Shown: in pieces, positions 16,911 to 25,385 of the stretch
How the letters are laid out: every line of letters begins with the position of its first letter
Position numbering within the stretch: the first letter of the stretch is position 1
Origin: Phaeacidiphilus oryzae TH49
Lineage (GTDB): Bacteria > Actinomycetota > Actinomycetes > Streptomycetales > Streptomycetaceae
Assembly: GCF_000744815.1 (NCBI RefSeq)
Contig: NZ_JQMQ01000005.1
Coordinates: 6,777,801-6,841,800 of the forward strand
Direction: 5' to 3'
Length of the DNA stretch: 64,000 nucleotides
Translations under genes and position numbers: made by a program
Notes under the pieces: generated by a model
Databases searched by the model: none
Told to the model about the DNA's origin: nothing
Seen by the model: only the letters and a program-made list of their open reading frames with translations

Positions 16911-17144
16911 GTGGACCGGGCATTCGCGGATCTGGACGAGGGCCGCAAGCCGCAGCTGGACCTCAGCCGAGCGGAGTGGCTGTCCAGCAGCCAGGGGATC
17001 GGCGATGTTCAGATCGCCTTTGTGGAGGGCTATATCGCGATGCGTGACGGCAAGAACCCGGAGGGCCCCTCGCTGGTCTTCACTCCGGCCGAATGGCGCG
17101 CCTTCGTCCTGGGCGCCCGCGACGGCGAATTCGACCTCACCTGA
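16911..17144 (+). CDS. DUF397 small protein
   Basis: This 77-residue protein has the DUF397 pattern: an LDLSRAEWLSSS segment, a central VQIAFVEGYIAMRDGKNPEG, and the closing FTPAEWRAFVLGARDGEFD. The GTG start follows GGGAGGAG at good spacing. DUF397 genes often sit beside helix-turn-helix regulators of the BldB/WhiJ type and are implicated in streptomycete development. No such partner is adjacent here, so this is an orphan copy. Confidence 0.88.
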   Translation: MDRAFADLDEGRKPQLDLSRAEWLSSSQGIGDVQIAFVEGYIAMRDGKNPEGPSLVFTPAEWRAFVLGARDGEFDLT

Positions 17145-17158
17145 CGCGCACGGCGCGC

Positions 17159-17214
17159 GACGCCCGCCGCGCGACGCCCGCCGCGCGACGCCCGCCGCGC
17201 GACGCCCGCCGCGT
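17159..17214. repeat. Four tandem 14-bp repeats
   Basis: GACGCCCGCCGCGC is repeated four times, the last ending in T. It lies 15 bp after the DUF397 stop and is non-coding as far as I can see. Confidence 0.9.
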
Positions 17215-17247
17215 GACGCGTGGCCCGCCACGCGACGGCCGCCGCGT

Positions 17248-17331
17248 GAGGCAGGACGCAGGACGCGCGATCAATGACGCGCGCCGCGTGACGCGCGAGG
17301 CAGGACGCAGGACGCGCGATGAATGACGCGC
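17248..17331. repeat. Pair of 35-bp direct repeats
   Basis: The segments 17248-17282 and 17297-17331 are 35-bp copies 49 bp apart, differing at one base. Each contains GGCAGGACGCAGGACGCGCG. They continue the ACGCGC-rich repeat tract. Confidence 0.85.
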
Positions 17332-17743
17332 GGCGGATGACGCGCACGGCGCGAAGCCCCCGCGCACGGCAGCGGAAGCCCCAGCGGCAGGCGAATGGCG
17401 CCGCGCCACCGCCCCCACGCGGCCGGCGCGGCGCCATCGCGTACCCTCCCGGCCCTGGCAGGACACCCGCTCCCGAGAGGGTCACTCGCGCCCCGCTCGC
17501 CCCCACGCGGCGAGGTCGCGAGCCGGTCCGCGGCGGCGGGTGTGCCGGGTCGCGCGGACCGTGAGTGCCGTGAGCGCTGAGCGCTCCCACATCTTTCACG
17601 CTTCGACAGGGGTTGCGACGGTAATCGTCGGGTGGATGAAGCGTCAACCGTCTTCGGCGAAGCGGTCCGGACCGTCCCGAAACCCCCCGCCACGCCGGGC
17701 GCGCCCGGGGTGACCTGCGTCGTCCGCCCCCCGGCCGGACCCG

Positions 17744-17749
17744 TACGAT
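17744..17749 (+). promoter_or_regulatory. Probable -10 of a leaderless transcript
   Basis: TACGAT ends 7 nt before the ATG at 17757, the spacing expected when transcription starts at the start codon. There is no Shine-Dalgarno sequence. No good -35 is visible. Confidence 0.4.
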
Positions 17750-17756
17750 GTCCCGC

Positions 17757-18254
17757 ATGGCCTTTCTCCGCCGCCGCTCCAGCACGCCCGCCGGACCCGA
17801 CTTCGACGTCCTCGCCATGGACCCGGGCGACTGGCCTGGCCTCTTCGGTGCCGCGCTGCTCGCCGGCCCCGACGGTTCCTGCCAGGGCGTGTTCCTGCGC
17901 TACGACCTCTTCGGCAACCGCGGGCCCGCGATGCTGATCGGCAACCTCCCGGACGGCTCCCCGGCCCGGGACCCGGAGGACGGCGTCCCCTTCGAGGTGC
18001 GCCAGCTGCTGGAGGCGGTCGGGCTCGGCGAGGAGGAGATCGAGGTCAGCGGCACCGAGGACCTTCCGGTGATGCTCGGCGACGACCTGCTGATCGTCAC
18101 CCGGATCAAGCTCTCCGAGGAGCGGATGGCCTGCGTCCGCTTCGACCGCAGCGACGGGGTCCAGGTCACCATCGCCTCCTGGGAGCGCCCCATCGCCGAG
18201 GACCTCTACCAGCTCCTCAAGCCGCTGCCCAAGGACATGTTCCAGAAGGGCTGA
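17757..18254 (+). CDS. Conserved hypothetical protein
   Basis: I do not recognise a named family. The protein is about 165 residues, acidic and soluble, with alternating strands and a late helix (PIAEDLYQLLKPLPKDMF). It has no signal peptide, membrane segment or cysteine pair. The ATG at 17757 fits a leaderless transcript from the TACGAT box; the in-frame ATG at 17748 would fall inside that box. It precedes an acyl-CoA dehydrogenase homologue by 49 nt and may be cotranscribed with it. Confidence 0.75.
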   Translation: MAFLRRRSSTPAGPDFDVLAMDPGDWPGLFGAALLAGPDGSCQGVFLRYDLFGNRGPAMLIGNLPDGSPARDPEDGVPFEVRQLLEAVGLGEEEIEVSGTEDLPVMLGDDLLIVTRIKLSEERMACVRFDRSDGVQVTIASWERPIAEDLYQLLKPLPKDMFQKG

Positions 18255-18303
18255 GCCGGCGCGCGCCCCCGCAGCCGCCCGCAGAGAGAGGGAGCACCGC
18301 CGT

Positions 18304-19674
18304 ATGACGTCCCGTCAGCAGCCGTCCCCGCCACCGCATGCGGAGTCGTATGCGCAGCCGCATGCGGAGTCGGGTTCGGAGCCGCACGCGCCCTCGCGGC
18401 CGTCCGCCGGGCGGCGCCGGCGTGCCTCCGCGGCGGCGGCCGCGGCGGCGGCGGTCCCCGGCGGCGCGGTCCGCAACGGGTTCGGGACGCTGGGCGCCGG
18501 CGCGGTGGAGCCGGCCGCGGAGTCGCTGCTCGAGTCCGGCGCCTTCGGCGGCCTCGGCGGGCTCGCCCGGGTGGTGGACCTGCTGGCGGCCCGCGCCGGC
18601 GAGCAGGACGCCGAGGCGGCCTACCCCTACCAGGGCGTCGAGGTGGTCCACGAGAGCGGACTCGCCGGCGCGACGATCGGCCGCCGCTACGACGGTCCCG
18701 GGGCCGGCCTCGCCGACACCGTGCGGGTGCTGCGCGAACTCGGCTCCGGCGACCCCTCGGTGGCGCTGATCACCGCGGGCACCCTCCTCTTCCACGCCGA
18801 GCAGGCCCGCACCGACCGCTGGGGCGACCAGCTCTACCAGGCGGTGCTGGCCGACGCCGAGCACGGCTCCGCCCCGGTCGGCCTCCTCTGCGCCAGGCCG
18901 GGCGCCGAGCCCCAGGTGACCGCCGCCGCGGACCCGGACGGCGGGCGGATGCTCAACGGCCGGCGCTCCGGAGTGGTCGGCTCCGAGGCCCTCGGCTGGC
19001 TGCTGCTGCGCGCCCTGCCGGAACCGGCGGACGCGCCGCCCGCGGACCACACCGGCCCCGTGACGGCCCGCCAACCCGCCTCCCCCGAGCCGGATCTGTT
19101 CCTCGTCCCGGCCGATTCCCCCGGGCTCTCGGTCGATCCGACCGCCGACCCGGTGGGCCTGCGCGCGGCGGCCCCGCACGATGTGCTGGTGGACCGGGTG
19201 GCCGTCCCCCCGGACGCGGCCGCCGCCCGGCTGGAGCCCGGGCAGCAGGCGCTGAGCCGGGCCTGGCGCGCGCTGGCGCTGCCCGCGATCTTCCTGGGCG
19301 CGGCCCGCTCGGCCCGCGAGGCGCTGCTCTCCGCGGTCCGCCCCACCGGCCGCCGGGAACGTGAACTCCTGGTCGCGGTAGGGGAGTTGGACGCCCGACT
19401 GGGCGCGGCCGAGGATGCCCTGGACGCCCTGGCGGCGGCCGTCGACCGCGGCCGCCCGGACGCGATCGCCCGCTGCGGCGCGGCCGGCGCCCTCGCCCTG
19501 CGCAACGCGACCGCCATCGGCTCCCTCGCCGCCCGTACCGCGGGCCCGGACGGCGTCAGCCGCACCCATCCGCTGGAACGCCACCTCCGCGACCTGCTGG
19601 CCGCCCGCCTCTACCTCCCCGACGAGTCGGCCACCCTCGCCACGGCCGGGGCGAACGCCCTGAACCTCGGCTGA
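18304..19674 (+). CDS. Acyl-CoA dehydrogenase-family protein
   Basis: This 456-residue protein begins with about 60 residues of low-complexity His/Pro/Ser/Ala sequence and then follows an acyl-CoA dehydrogenase/DszC-like plan. It has an N-terminal helical part (SGLAGATIGRRYDGPG... SGDPSVALIT), a middle beta domain (about 195-300) and a C-terminal helical bundle ending HPLERHLRDLLAARLYLP. The catalytic Glu position is not obvious, so it could be a flavin monooxygenase-like member rather than a dehydrogenase. GAGAGAGGGAG precedes the ATG. Substrate is unknown. Confidence 0.78.
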   Translation: MTSRQQPSPPPHAESYAQPHAESGSEPHAPSRPSAGRRRRASAAAAAAAAVPGGAVRNGFGTLGAGAVEPAAESLLESGAFGGLGGLARVVDLLAARAGEQDAEAAYPYQGVEVVHESGLAGATIGRRYDGPGAGLADTVRVLRELGSGDPSVALITAGTLLFHAEQARTDRWGDQLYQAVLADAEHGSAPVGLLCARPGAEPQVTAAADPDGGRMLNGRRSGVVGSEALGWLLLRALPEPADAPPADHTGPVTARQPASPEPDLFLVPADSPGLSVDPTADPVGLRAAAPHDVLVDRVAVPPDAAAARLEPGQQALSRAWRALALPAIFLGAARSAREALLSAVRPTGRRERELLVAVGELDARLGAAEDALDALAAAVDRGRPDAIARCGAAGALALRNATAIGSLAARTAGPDGVSRTHPLERHLRDLLAARLYLPDESATLATAGANALNLG

Positions 19675-19727
19675 CGCCCCCGTCCTGCTCCCGGCCGTTG
19701 TGCCGGCCGGAGCCGGCCCGGTCCGGC

Positions 19728-19768
19728 GGCCACGGTCAGCCGGCCACGGTCAGCCGGCCCGGTCAGCC
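19728..19768. repeat. Three short direct repeats between convergent genes
   Basis: GGCCACGGTCAGCC occurs at 19728-19741 and 19742-19755, followed by a 13-bp variant at 19756-19768 that runs into the hydrolase stop. Together with CCGGCC inverted repeats just upstream they probably form the bidirectional terminator. Confidence 0.65.
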
Positions 19769-20596
19769 GGCGTGGGCGCGGAGGAACCCCGTCAGCGCCT
19801 CGGTCACCTGCCCGGGGTGGGTGAGGTTGGGGGTGTGGCCGGCGCCGGGGAGGACGACCGGCGGCAGCGCGGCGGGAAGGGTCTCGGCCAGCATCACGCC
19901 CAGGGGGAGCGGCACCGGCCGGTCCTCCTGGCCGTGGACGACCAGGGCCGGAGCGGTGATCTCCGGCAGCCGGTCCGCTATGCCGTCCACCCCCATCAGC
20001 ACCCGGACCGCCTCCGCCAGCCGCTCCCTGGGCTGCTCGCGCCACCTGGCGAGCCACTCCCCGGACAGTCCCGAGAGGCGGTCCGGGGGACTGCCGGCCC
20101 CGTCGGCGGGCCGCGCGGGCGGCTGCCCGAACAGCAGTCCCAGCAGCTCCGGAGCCACCGCCTCCGGGCCGGCCTGCCGGAAGCCGTCCGCGACCCCGCC
20201 CATCTGCTTCAGCGCCTCCGGCGGCCAGGCCACCGCCGCGCTGTCGATCAGGGCCAGCGCCCGCACCCGCTCGGGCGCGAGGAGCGCCGCGCGGAGCGAC
20301 AGGAAGCCGCCCTGCGAGTGGCCGACCAGGGCGGCCCGCCGCACCCCCAGATGGTCGAGGAGGCCCAGCAGGTCCCGGGCGGAGTCCCAGTAGGTGTAGC
20401 GGGCGCCGTCGTCCTCGGTCCGGCCGTGCAGTCGCGCGTCCCAGCTGATGCAGCGGAACTCCTCGGCCAGGGCCTCGAGTTGGGGCTGCCACATCCGGCC
20501 GTCCATCAGGTTGCCGTGGCTGAAGGCCACCACCGGGCCGCTGCCGCCGGTGTCCTCGAAGTACAGCCGGGCGCCGTCGACGGTTGCGTAAGGCAT
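19763..20596 (-). CDS. Alpha/beta hydrolase
   Basis: This 277-residue alpha/beta-hydrolase has the oxyanion segment VAFSHGNLMDGRMW, nucleophile S94 in GHSQGG, and a C-terminal histidine in PGAGHTPNLTHPGQV. It has no signal peptide, so it is cytoplasmic. It is divergent from an AraC regulator 96 nt away, the usual arrangement for an enzyme controlled by that regulator. The substrate (ester, lactone or C-C bond) cannot be told. The start at 20596 gives MPYATVDGARLYFED, a standard N-terminus for the family. Confidence 0.88.
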   Translation of the reverse strand: MPYATVDGARLYFEDTGGSGPVVAFSHGNLMDGRMWQPQLEALAEEFRCISWDARLHGRTEDDGARYTYWDSARDLLGLLDHLGVRRAALVGHSQGGFLSLRAALLAPERVRALALIDSAAVAWPPEALKQMGGVADGFRQAGPEAVAPELLGLLFGQPPARPADGAGSPPDRLSGLSGEWLARWREQPRERLAEAVRVLMGVDGIADRLPEITAPALVVHGQEDRPVPLPLGVMLAETLPAALPPVVLPGAGHTPNLTHPGQVTEALTGFLRAHAG

Positions 20597-20692
20597 GGTG
20601 ATTCTCGTCTCCCTCAAGGCCCGGCACCCTGCCGGACCTCTTCCAGCATCCGCTGCCAGAAGGGAGGGGACGAGGTAGAGTCGGCCCTCGCT

Positions 20693-21619
20693 ATGGTCAT
20701 TCCTGGACACGAGGCCGAGGTCGTCGAGATCCCCTACCGGAATCCGGCCCGCCCCGGAGTCGGACTGGAGGTGCTCGGCTACGGCGAGCTGGCCCGGCGG
20801 CTCCGCCCGCGGGTGCTGGCCGCGCCCAGCCGCCCGGACTTCCACCAGTTCTTCCACGTCACCCGGGGTAGGGGCACGGCGCTGATCGACTTCGTCCGCC
20901 ACCCCGTCGCCCCGGGCACCCTGCTGCATCTGCGGCCGGGACAGGTGCAGCGCTTCCCCCTCGGCCCCGACGGCCGGCCGGCCGACCTGGACGGCACGCT
21001 GCTCCTCTTCACCCCGGCCTTCGCACCGCGGCCGGCGGCCGTGCGGGTGGTGCTCGACGATGCCTTCGCCCCGGCGGCCTGGTCGCTGGAGCCGCCGCAC
21101 CGCGAGGGGATCGCCCGCGCCATGGCGGAGATCGCGGCCGAGTACGCCCTTCTGACCGGCCCGGCCGACCCCGAGCCCCGGAACCCGGCGGAGCCCGCTC
21201 TCACCGTCGAGCTGCTGCGGCAGCTGCTGGCGGCGCTGCTGCTGCGGGTCGCCCGGCTGCCCCGGCCGCCGGGCAGCGATCCCGCGGCCGGCGGCGACGT
21301 CTTCCGATCCTTCCAGCGGGAGCTGGAGCGCGACTTCGCGGCCACCCGCAACGCCCATGAGTACGCCGCACGCCTCGGCTACTCGCAGAAGACCCTCACC
21401 CGGGCCTGCCGGGCCGCGACCGGGCGCGGCCCCAAGGAACTGATCGACGCCCGCGTCGAGCTGGAGGCGAAGCGCCTGCTGGCGCACACCGAGCTGCCGG
21501 TCGCCGTGATCGCCCGGGGACTGGGCTTCAGCGAGCCGACCAACTTCGGGAAGTTCTTCACCCGGCGGGCCGGGCTGACTCCGGGCGCCTTCCGCGAGCG
21601 GAACGCCGCCGCCGGCTGA
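20693..21619 (+). CDS. AraC-family transcriptional regulator
   Basis: This 308-residue protein has an N-terminal cupin-like sensor domain (about 10-150; FHQFFHVTRGRGTALIDF, then LHLRPGQVQRF) and a C-terminal double helix-turn-helix (about 205-305; AARLGYSQKTLTRACR and IARGLGFSEPTNFGKFFTRRAG). The ATG at 20693 has AGGGAGGGG about 20 nt upstream, so the ribosome site is not ideal. Divergence from the alpha/beta hydrolase suggests it controls that gene. The ligand is unknown. Confidence 0.9.
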   Translation: MVIPGHEAEVVEIPYRNPARPGVGLEVLGYGELARRLRPRVLAAPSRPDFHQFFHVTRGRGTALIDFVRHPVAPGTLLHLRPGQVQRFPLGPDGRPADLDGTLLLFTPAFAPRPAAVRVVLDDAFAPAAWSLEPPHREGIARAMAEIAAEYALLTGPADPEPRNPAEPALTVELLRQLLAALLLRVARLPRPPGSDPAAGGDVFRSFQRELERDFAATRNAHEYAARLGYSQKTLTRACRAATGRGPKELIDARVELEAKRLLAHTELPVAVIARGLGFSEPTNFGKFFTRRAGLTPGAFRERNAAAG

Positions 21620-21670
21620 AGGGCGGCACGCGGGCCACAGGGTCCGGGAGGGCGTCGGACCCCGTCTCGT

Positions 21671-21757
21671 GCGGACTAGGACGCGGATGCGGACCGGGAT
21701 CGGGACCGGGATTCGGACCCGGACTCGGACTCGGACTCGGACTCGGACTCGGACCGG
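21671..21757. repeat. Hexanucleotide repeat tract (CGGACT)n and variants
   Basis: GGACTC is repeated five times at 21721-21750, flanked on the left by degenerate GGACCG/GGATCG units. It lies just beyond the stop codon of the minus-strand phosphotransferase gene. One minus-strand frame would read as Ser-Glu and Ser-Arg dipeptides, but that frame has no other gene-like features. Confidence 0.85.
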
Positions 21758-21782
21758 GCCGGCTCGTCGCCGACCGCCGGCG

Positions 21783-23174
21783 TCACCGCGTCCCGACGGC
21801 GGCGCGGATCGCCTTGCGGGCGAGTGCCGCGTCCTCCTGGAGCCGGCGGAGCAGGATCCGCTGCTCCTCGCCGGCGGCCGGATCGTCGTGCATCCGGATC
21901 TCGCGCATCAGCACCAGCAGCAGGTTGACCAGGAAGGCGTCCCGCTGCACCGTGCCGCTGGCCTGCGCCAGCTGGCTGATCTGCCGACGAGCGGCGGTGT
22001 CCCCCGCGAGCACCGCCCAGAGCACGGCCAGGTCGTAGCCCGGGAGGTACCAGCCGGCCCGCTCCCAGTCCATCAGCACCGGACCCGACGGGGCCAGCAG
22101 CGCGTTGCACAGCAGTGCGTCTCCGTGGCAGAACTGCGGCTGCGACTGGGCGACCCCGTGGAGGAGCTGGCGGAGGTCCCCGGCGTCCCGGTCGGTGAGG
22201 AGACCGAGCGCATGGAACCGGGCGATCTCCGCCGGGTAGTCCAGCATCATCTCGAACTGTCCGGACGGCGGCTGCCACAGATTGAGCGCCCGCACGCTGC
22301 CGAGCACGGCCCTGACCTCGCCCGGGGTGGGCGCGTTGGCCGGGTGCCGCTCCAGCGCGGCCGGCCGGCCCGGCACCCGCTCAAGCACCAGCACGCACCG
22401 CTCGGTGTCGGCCGCCACCAGCTTGGAGAGCCGCACCGGCGGCCGCCGCCGGACGAAGGCCCGGTAGGCCGCGATCTCGTGCCGGAAGCGCTCGGCGGCC
22501 CCGTCGTCCGCCAGCCGGGCCGGCTCGGCCAGGCACTTGGCGACCACCGGGGTACGGCCGGCGCTGCCGCCGATCAGAATGTGGGTGGCGTTCTCCCGCA
22601 GCAGCTGGCGCGGCACGAACGCGGGACATATCCGCCGCACGGCCTGGACCGCCTGGCGCACCGCGGGGGAGCGCTCGGCCGCGGCCTCGAGACGCGCGGC
22701 CTCCCGGCGGGCGACCTCGGGCCGGGTGGCGGCCGGGCCGAGCGGACGGGCCCGCGCCGTGGCCACCCCGACCACCTGGCCGATCGCCGCGGTCTGCCGC
22801 CCCCGCTGCTGGAGCTGCGGCTGACCGTGCTGCTGGCCGTGCGGCTGCCCGTGCGGACGGATCTGCGGCTGGAGCCGCTGCGGCGACAGCCGCGGGGCCC
22901 CGTAAGGGTGTTGGGCGGGCGGCGGGACGGGGACCTGGGGCCCCGCGGGCGACCGAAGACCGCCGGAGGGACGCGCCGCGGGGGCGCGCAGCAGACCCCC
23001 GTGGGCGGGGGCGACCCCCTCGGCGGAGGCGGAGGCCGCGGCGGAGGCCGCGGCGGAGGCCGCGGCGCTTGCGGCGCCGGGGGCGGTGCGCCCGGTGCCG
23101 GGGCCCTGCCGGTCGTTGCGCGGACCGGGGCGGGAGGGTGAGAGGGGAGGTGTCGCGGCGTTCTTCACATACAT
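21783..23174 (-). CDS. APH-fold phosphotransferase with a disordered N-terminus
   Basis: This 463-residue protein has about 150 N-terminal residues rich in Ala, Pro, Gln and Gly (including [15 protein letters not shown] and AAAS repeats). A kinase-like APH domain follows (about 185-455) with the Brenner motif [13 protein letters not shown] (H350, D352) and the metal-binding [15 protein letters not shown]. The active-site residues are intact. Substrates in this fold range from aminoglycosides to sugars and choline, so resistance should not be assumed. It is divergent from an NsdA-like regulator across a 600-bp gap. The ATG at 23174 gives [10 protein letters not shown]. Confidence 0.83.
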   Translation of the reverse strand: MYVKNAATPPLSPSRPGPRNDRQGPGTGRTAPGAASAAASAAASAAASASAEGVAPAHGGLLRAPAARPSGGLRSPAGPQVPVPPPAQHPYGAPRLSPQRLQPQIRPHGQPHGQQHGQPQLQQRGRQTAAIGQVVGVATARARPLGPAATRPEVARREAARLEAAAERSPAVRQAVQAVRRICPAFVPRQLLRENATHILIGGSAGRTPVVAKCLAEPARLADDGAAERFRHEIAAYRAFVRRRPPVRLSKLVAADTERCVLVLERVPGRPAALERHPANAPTPGEVRAVLGSVRALNLWQPPSGQFEMMLDYPAEIARFHALGLLTDRDAGDLRQLLHGVAQSQPQFCHGDALLCNALLAPSGPVLMDWERAGWYLPGYDLAVLWAVLAGDTAARRQISQLAQASGTVQRDAFLVNLLLVLMREIRMHDDPAAGEEQRILLRRLQEDAALARKAIRAAVGTR

Positions 23175-23777
23175 GGGGGATTCCGGGTCCCTTTCTGGCT
23201 GTTGACGGGCTGTCGGCTCGACGAGCCGCCGACAGGTCCGGCCATGAGCCCGGCCGGAGGGCCCCGCACGGGAGTGGATGTCCCGTACGGCGCCCGCCGT
23301 CCCGGCCGGGGCGGCGCGGTCCGCGCGCTCGGTCGCCGCCGGGGGCACCCGCCCCGTACGGCCGGCCCGGGGCGGCGGCCGCCGCACCCTGGGGAATGCG
23401 GCGGACCGTCCCGAACGGCCCTACGGGGAGGGGCCCCTGACGGTTCCCCGGATGCCGCCCGGCGGGGGCCGCATCCGTAGCGCGAGTACCGCGCCACCCC
23501 TCACGCCACCCCCGTTCCGCCGGCCGCCGGAGCCCCTCGCGGAGCTCCTGCCACCGGCGGCCAGTCCCGAGCTGCCGGCCTTGAACCCGCTGGTTGTTGC
23601 CGTTCTCCAACGGTTTCTCGGCCGAAGTCCGGTGATGACCGGGAAGGCGCACTTCTACACCACACCGGACCGGCCATGGCACAACAGCTGGCGGACCCTG
23701 GCGAAGCCTGGCGAATGCTCGCTTGGCACATGACAGCCCGTTAGTCTCTAAGGTGCCGAGGAACCTGGGGGCTTGAC
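23175..23777. other. Divergent promoter region, no gene seen
   Basis: This 603-bp gap separates the phosphotransferase and the NsdA-like regulator. Open frames crossing it are Arg/Pro/Gly-rich and I judge them spurious. GC content falls in the last 150 bp. TAGTCT at 23742-23747 is a likely -10 for the rightward regulator gene. No confident -35 or operator was found. Confidence 0.5.
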
Positions 23778-25361
23778 GTGACCAAGGGACCCAACACCCG
23801 ACTCGCGGACCTGTTCGCCCTGACCGGATGGTCGAAGGGCGAGCTGGCCCGGATGGTCAACCGACGCGGTGCCGCGATCGGGCAGCAGCAGCTGTCCACC
23901 GACACCTCGCGGGTAAGGCGCTGGATGGAGCGCGGGGAGATCCCGCGCGATCCCGTGCCGAGGGTGCTGGCTGCCCTGTTCACCGAGCGGCTCGGCCGTG
24001 TCGTGACCATCGAGGACCTCGGGTTCCAGCGTCGAACACGGCTGTCGGGTTCAGCAGCGCAGGCGCGAAGCGCACGCAACGCAGGAGCAGCAGCCGCTGC
24101 CGGAGACGCGACGGGCGCGGAGCCCGGCGCCGAGGGGGAGCAGGAAGGCGACCCCGAGGCGACCGAGCTGCCGCCCGAGCTGATCTGGCAGCCCGAACCG
24201 CGGCGCACCGCCGAGGTCCTCACCGAATTCACGGGAATGGACCTCATGCTCAACCGACGTGGACTGATGGGGGCGAGCGCCGGACTCGTCGCCGGCACCT
24301 CTATCGCCGCCCCCCTGCACGACTGGATGGCCGGCCGCGCCTCGGCGCGCGGCAGCGTCCCCACCGCCCGCCGGGCCGGCCGGGACGTCCAGGCCATCGC
24401 CGCCGACGACCTGTACGCCGCGGGGCCGGTCGGCTCCGACGAGGTGGACGCGCTGGAGCGCTCGGTGCTGGTCTTCCGGGCCTGGGACGCCGCCCGTGGC
24501 GGCGGCCTCCAGCGGAAGGCCGTGATCGGCCAACTCAACGAGGTCAGCGGGATGCTGACGTACAGTCACCCGCCGCACCTGGCCCGCCGGCTGTGGACGG
24601 TGGCGGCCAACCTCTCGGTGCTGGCCGGCTGGATGTCGCACGACGTCGGCATGGAACCGACCGCGCAGCACTACTTCGTGATGGCGGTGCACGCGGCCCG
24701 CCAGGCCGACGACCGCCCCCGGGCCGGCGAGGCGCTCTCCCGCGCCGCCCGCCAGATGGTCCACCTGGGCCGGGCCGACGACGCGCTGGACATCATGCGG
24801 GTCGCCGAGGCCCGCAGCGGGGACGACACCCTGCCCCGCACCCGCGCCATGCTGCGCACGGTGGAGGCCTGGGCGCACGCCTCGCTCGGCCACTCCCAGG
24901 CCACCCGCCGGACCCTCGGCGAGGCCGAGGACCTGTTCGCCGCGGACCGCGGCGAGCCCGGCCCGGACTGGCTCCAGTTCTTCAACGAGGCGGACCTCCA
25001 CGGGATGGAGGCGCTGACCTACCGCACCCTCGCCGAGCACGACCCGTCGGCCGCCGCGCTCGCCCGCTTCCACGGCGAGCAGGCCATCGGGCTGCGCGAG
25101 AACAGCGAGTACGAGCGGTCCAAGCTCTTCGACTACCTGTCGGTGGCCTCCGCCTACTACCTCTCCGACGAGCCCGAGCAGGCCGGCAACTACGCCAAGC
25201 TGGCGCTCAACGCCACCCGTGAGATGTCCTCGCACCGCACCAGGGACCGGCTGCGCCAGATGTACCGGCTGACCGGCCGCTTCCAGCAGGATCCGGAGGT
25301 CCGCGAGCTCCGCGAGCAGATCCGCACGGCGATCCCGGCCGGCCGTCCGCAGGTGATCTGA
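23778..25361 (+). CDS. NsdA-like TPR regulator
   Basis: This 527-residue protein starts with an atypical helix-turn-helix-like region (about 5-80: LADLFALTGWSKGELARMVNRR ... VRRWMERGEIPRDPVPRVLAALFTERLG). A linker follows, then MNRRGLMGASAGLVAGTS (about 155-175), and a C-terminal array of tetratricopeptide-like helices (about 220-510). This layout is that of streptomycete NsdA/NsdB-type regulators, which repress development and antibiotic production. Which paralogue this is cannot be fixed by eye, so no symbol is given. The start is a GTG at 23778 with a weak Shine-Dalgarno sequence, about 30 nt after the TAGTCT box. Confidence 0.82.
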   Translation: MTKGPNTRLADLFALTGWSKGELARMVNRRGAAIGQQQLSTDTSRVRRWMERGEIPRDPVPRVLAALFTERLGRVVTIEDLGFQRRTRLSGSAAQARSARNAGAAAAAGDATGAEPGAEGEQEGDPEATELPPELIWQPEPRRTAEVLTEFTGMDLMLNRRGLMGASAGLVAGTSIAAPLHDWMAGRASARGSVPTARRAGRDVQAIAADDLYAAGPVGSDEVDALERSVLVFRAWDAARGGGLQRKAVIGQLNEVSGMLTYSHPPHLARRLWTVAANLSVLAGWMSHDVGMEPTAQHYFVMAVHAARQADDRPRAGEALSRAARQMVHLGRADDALDIMRVAEARSGDDTLPRTRAMLRTVEAWAHASLGHSQATRRTLGEAEDLFAADRGEPGPDWLQFFNEADLHGMEALTYRTLAEHDPSAAALARFHGEQAIGLRENSEYERSKLFDYLSVASAYYLSDEPEQAGNYAKLALNATREMSSHRTRDRLRQMYRLTGRFQQDPEVRELREQIRTAIPAGRPQVI

Positions 25362-25385
25362 CGGCGGCCGGGGCGCCGGCCGGCG

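Larger units (their letters stand above)
17145..17747. other. Gene-free 600-bp stretch with repeats
   Basis: No convincing gene is seen. The first 190 bp hold the tandem repeats listed separately. A 7-bp palindrome GAGCGCT-G-AGCGCTC lies at 17572-17586. The last 150 bp are less GC-rich and contain an ACGCTTC/GAAGCGT pair. The TACGAT at 17744-17749 is a probable -10 for the next gene. Confidence 0.6.

Noticed and set aside
21676-21780. Ser-Glu/Ser-Arg repeat protein tail on the minus strand
   Set aside because: That frame is a shadow of the phosphotransferase gene; the hexanucleotide tract lies after the true stop at 21783.
23278-23733. A 151-codon plus-strand frame before the NsdA-like gene
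   Set aside because: Arg/Pro/Gly-rich with no motif, and it runs into the probable promoter.
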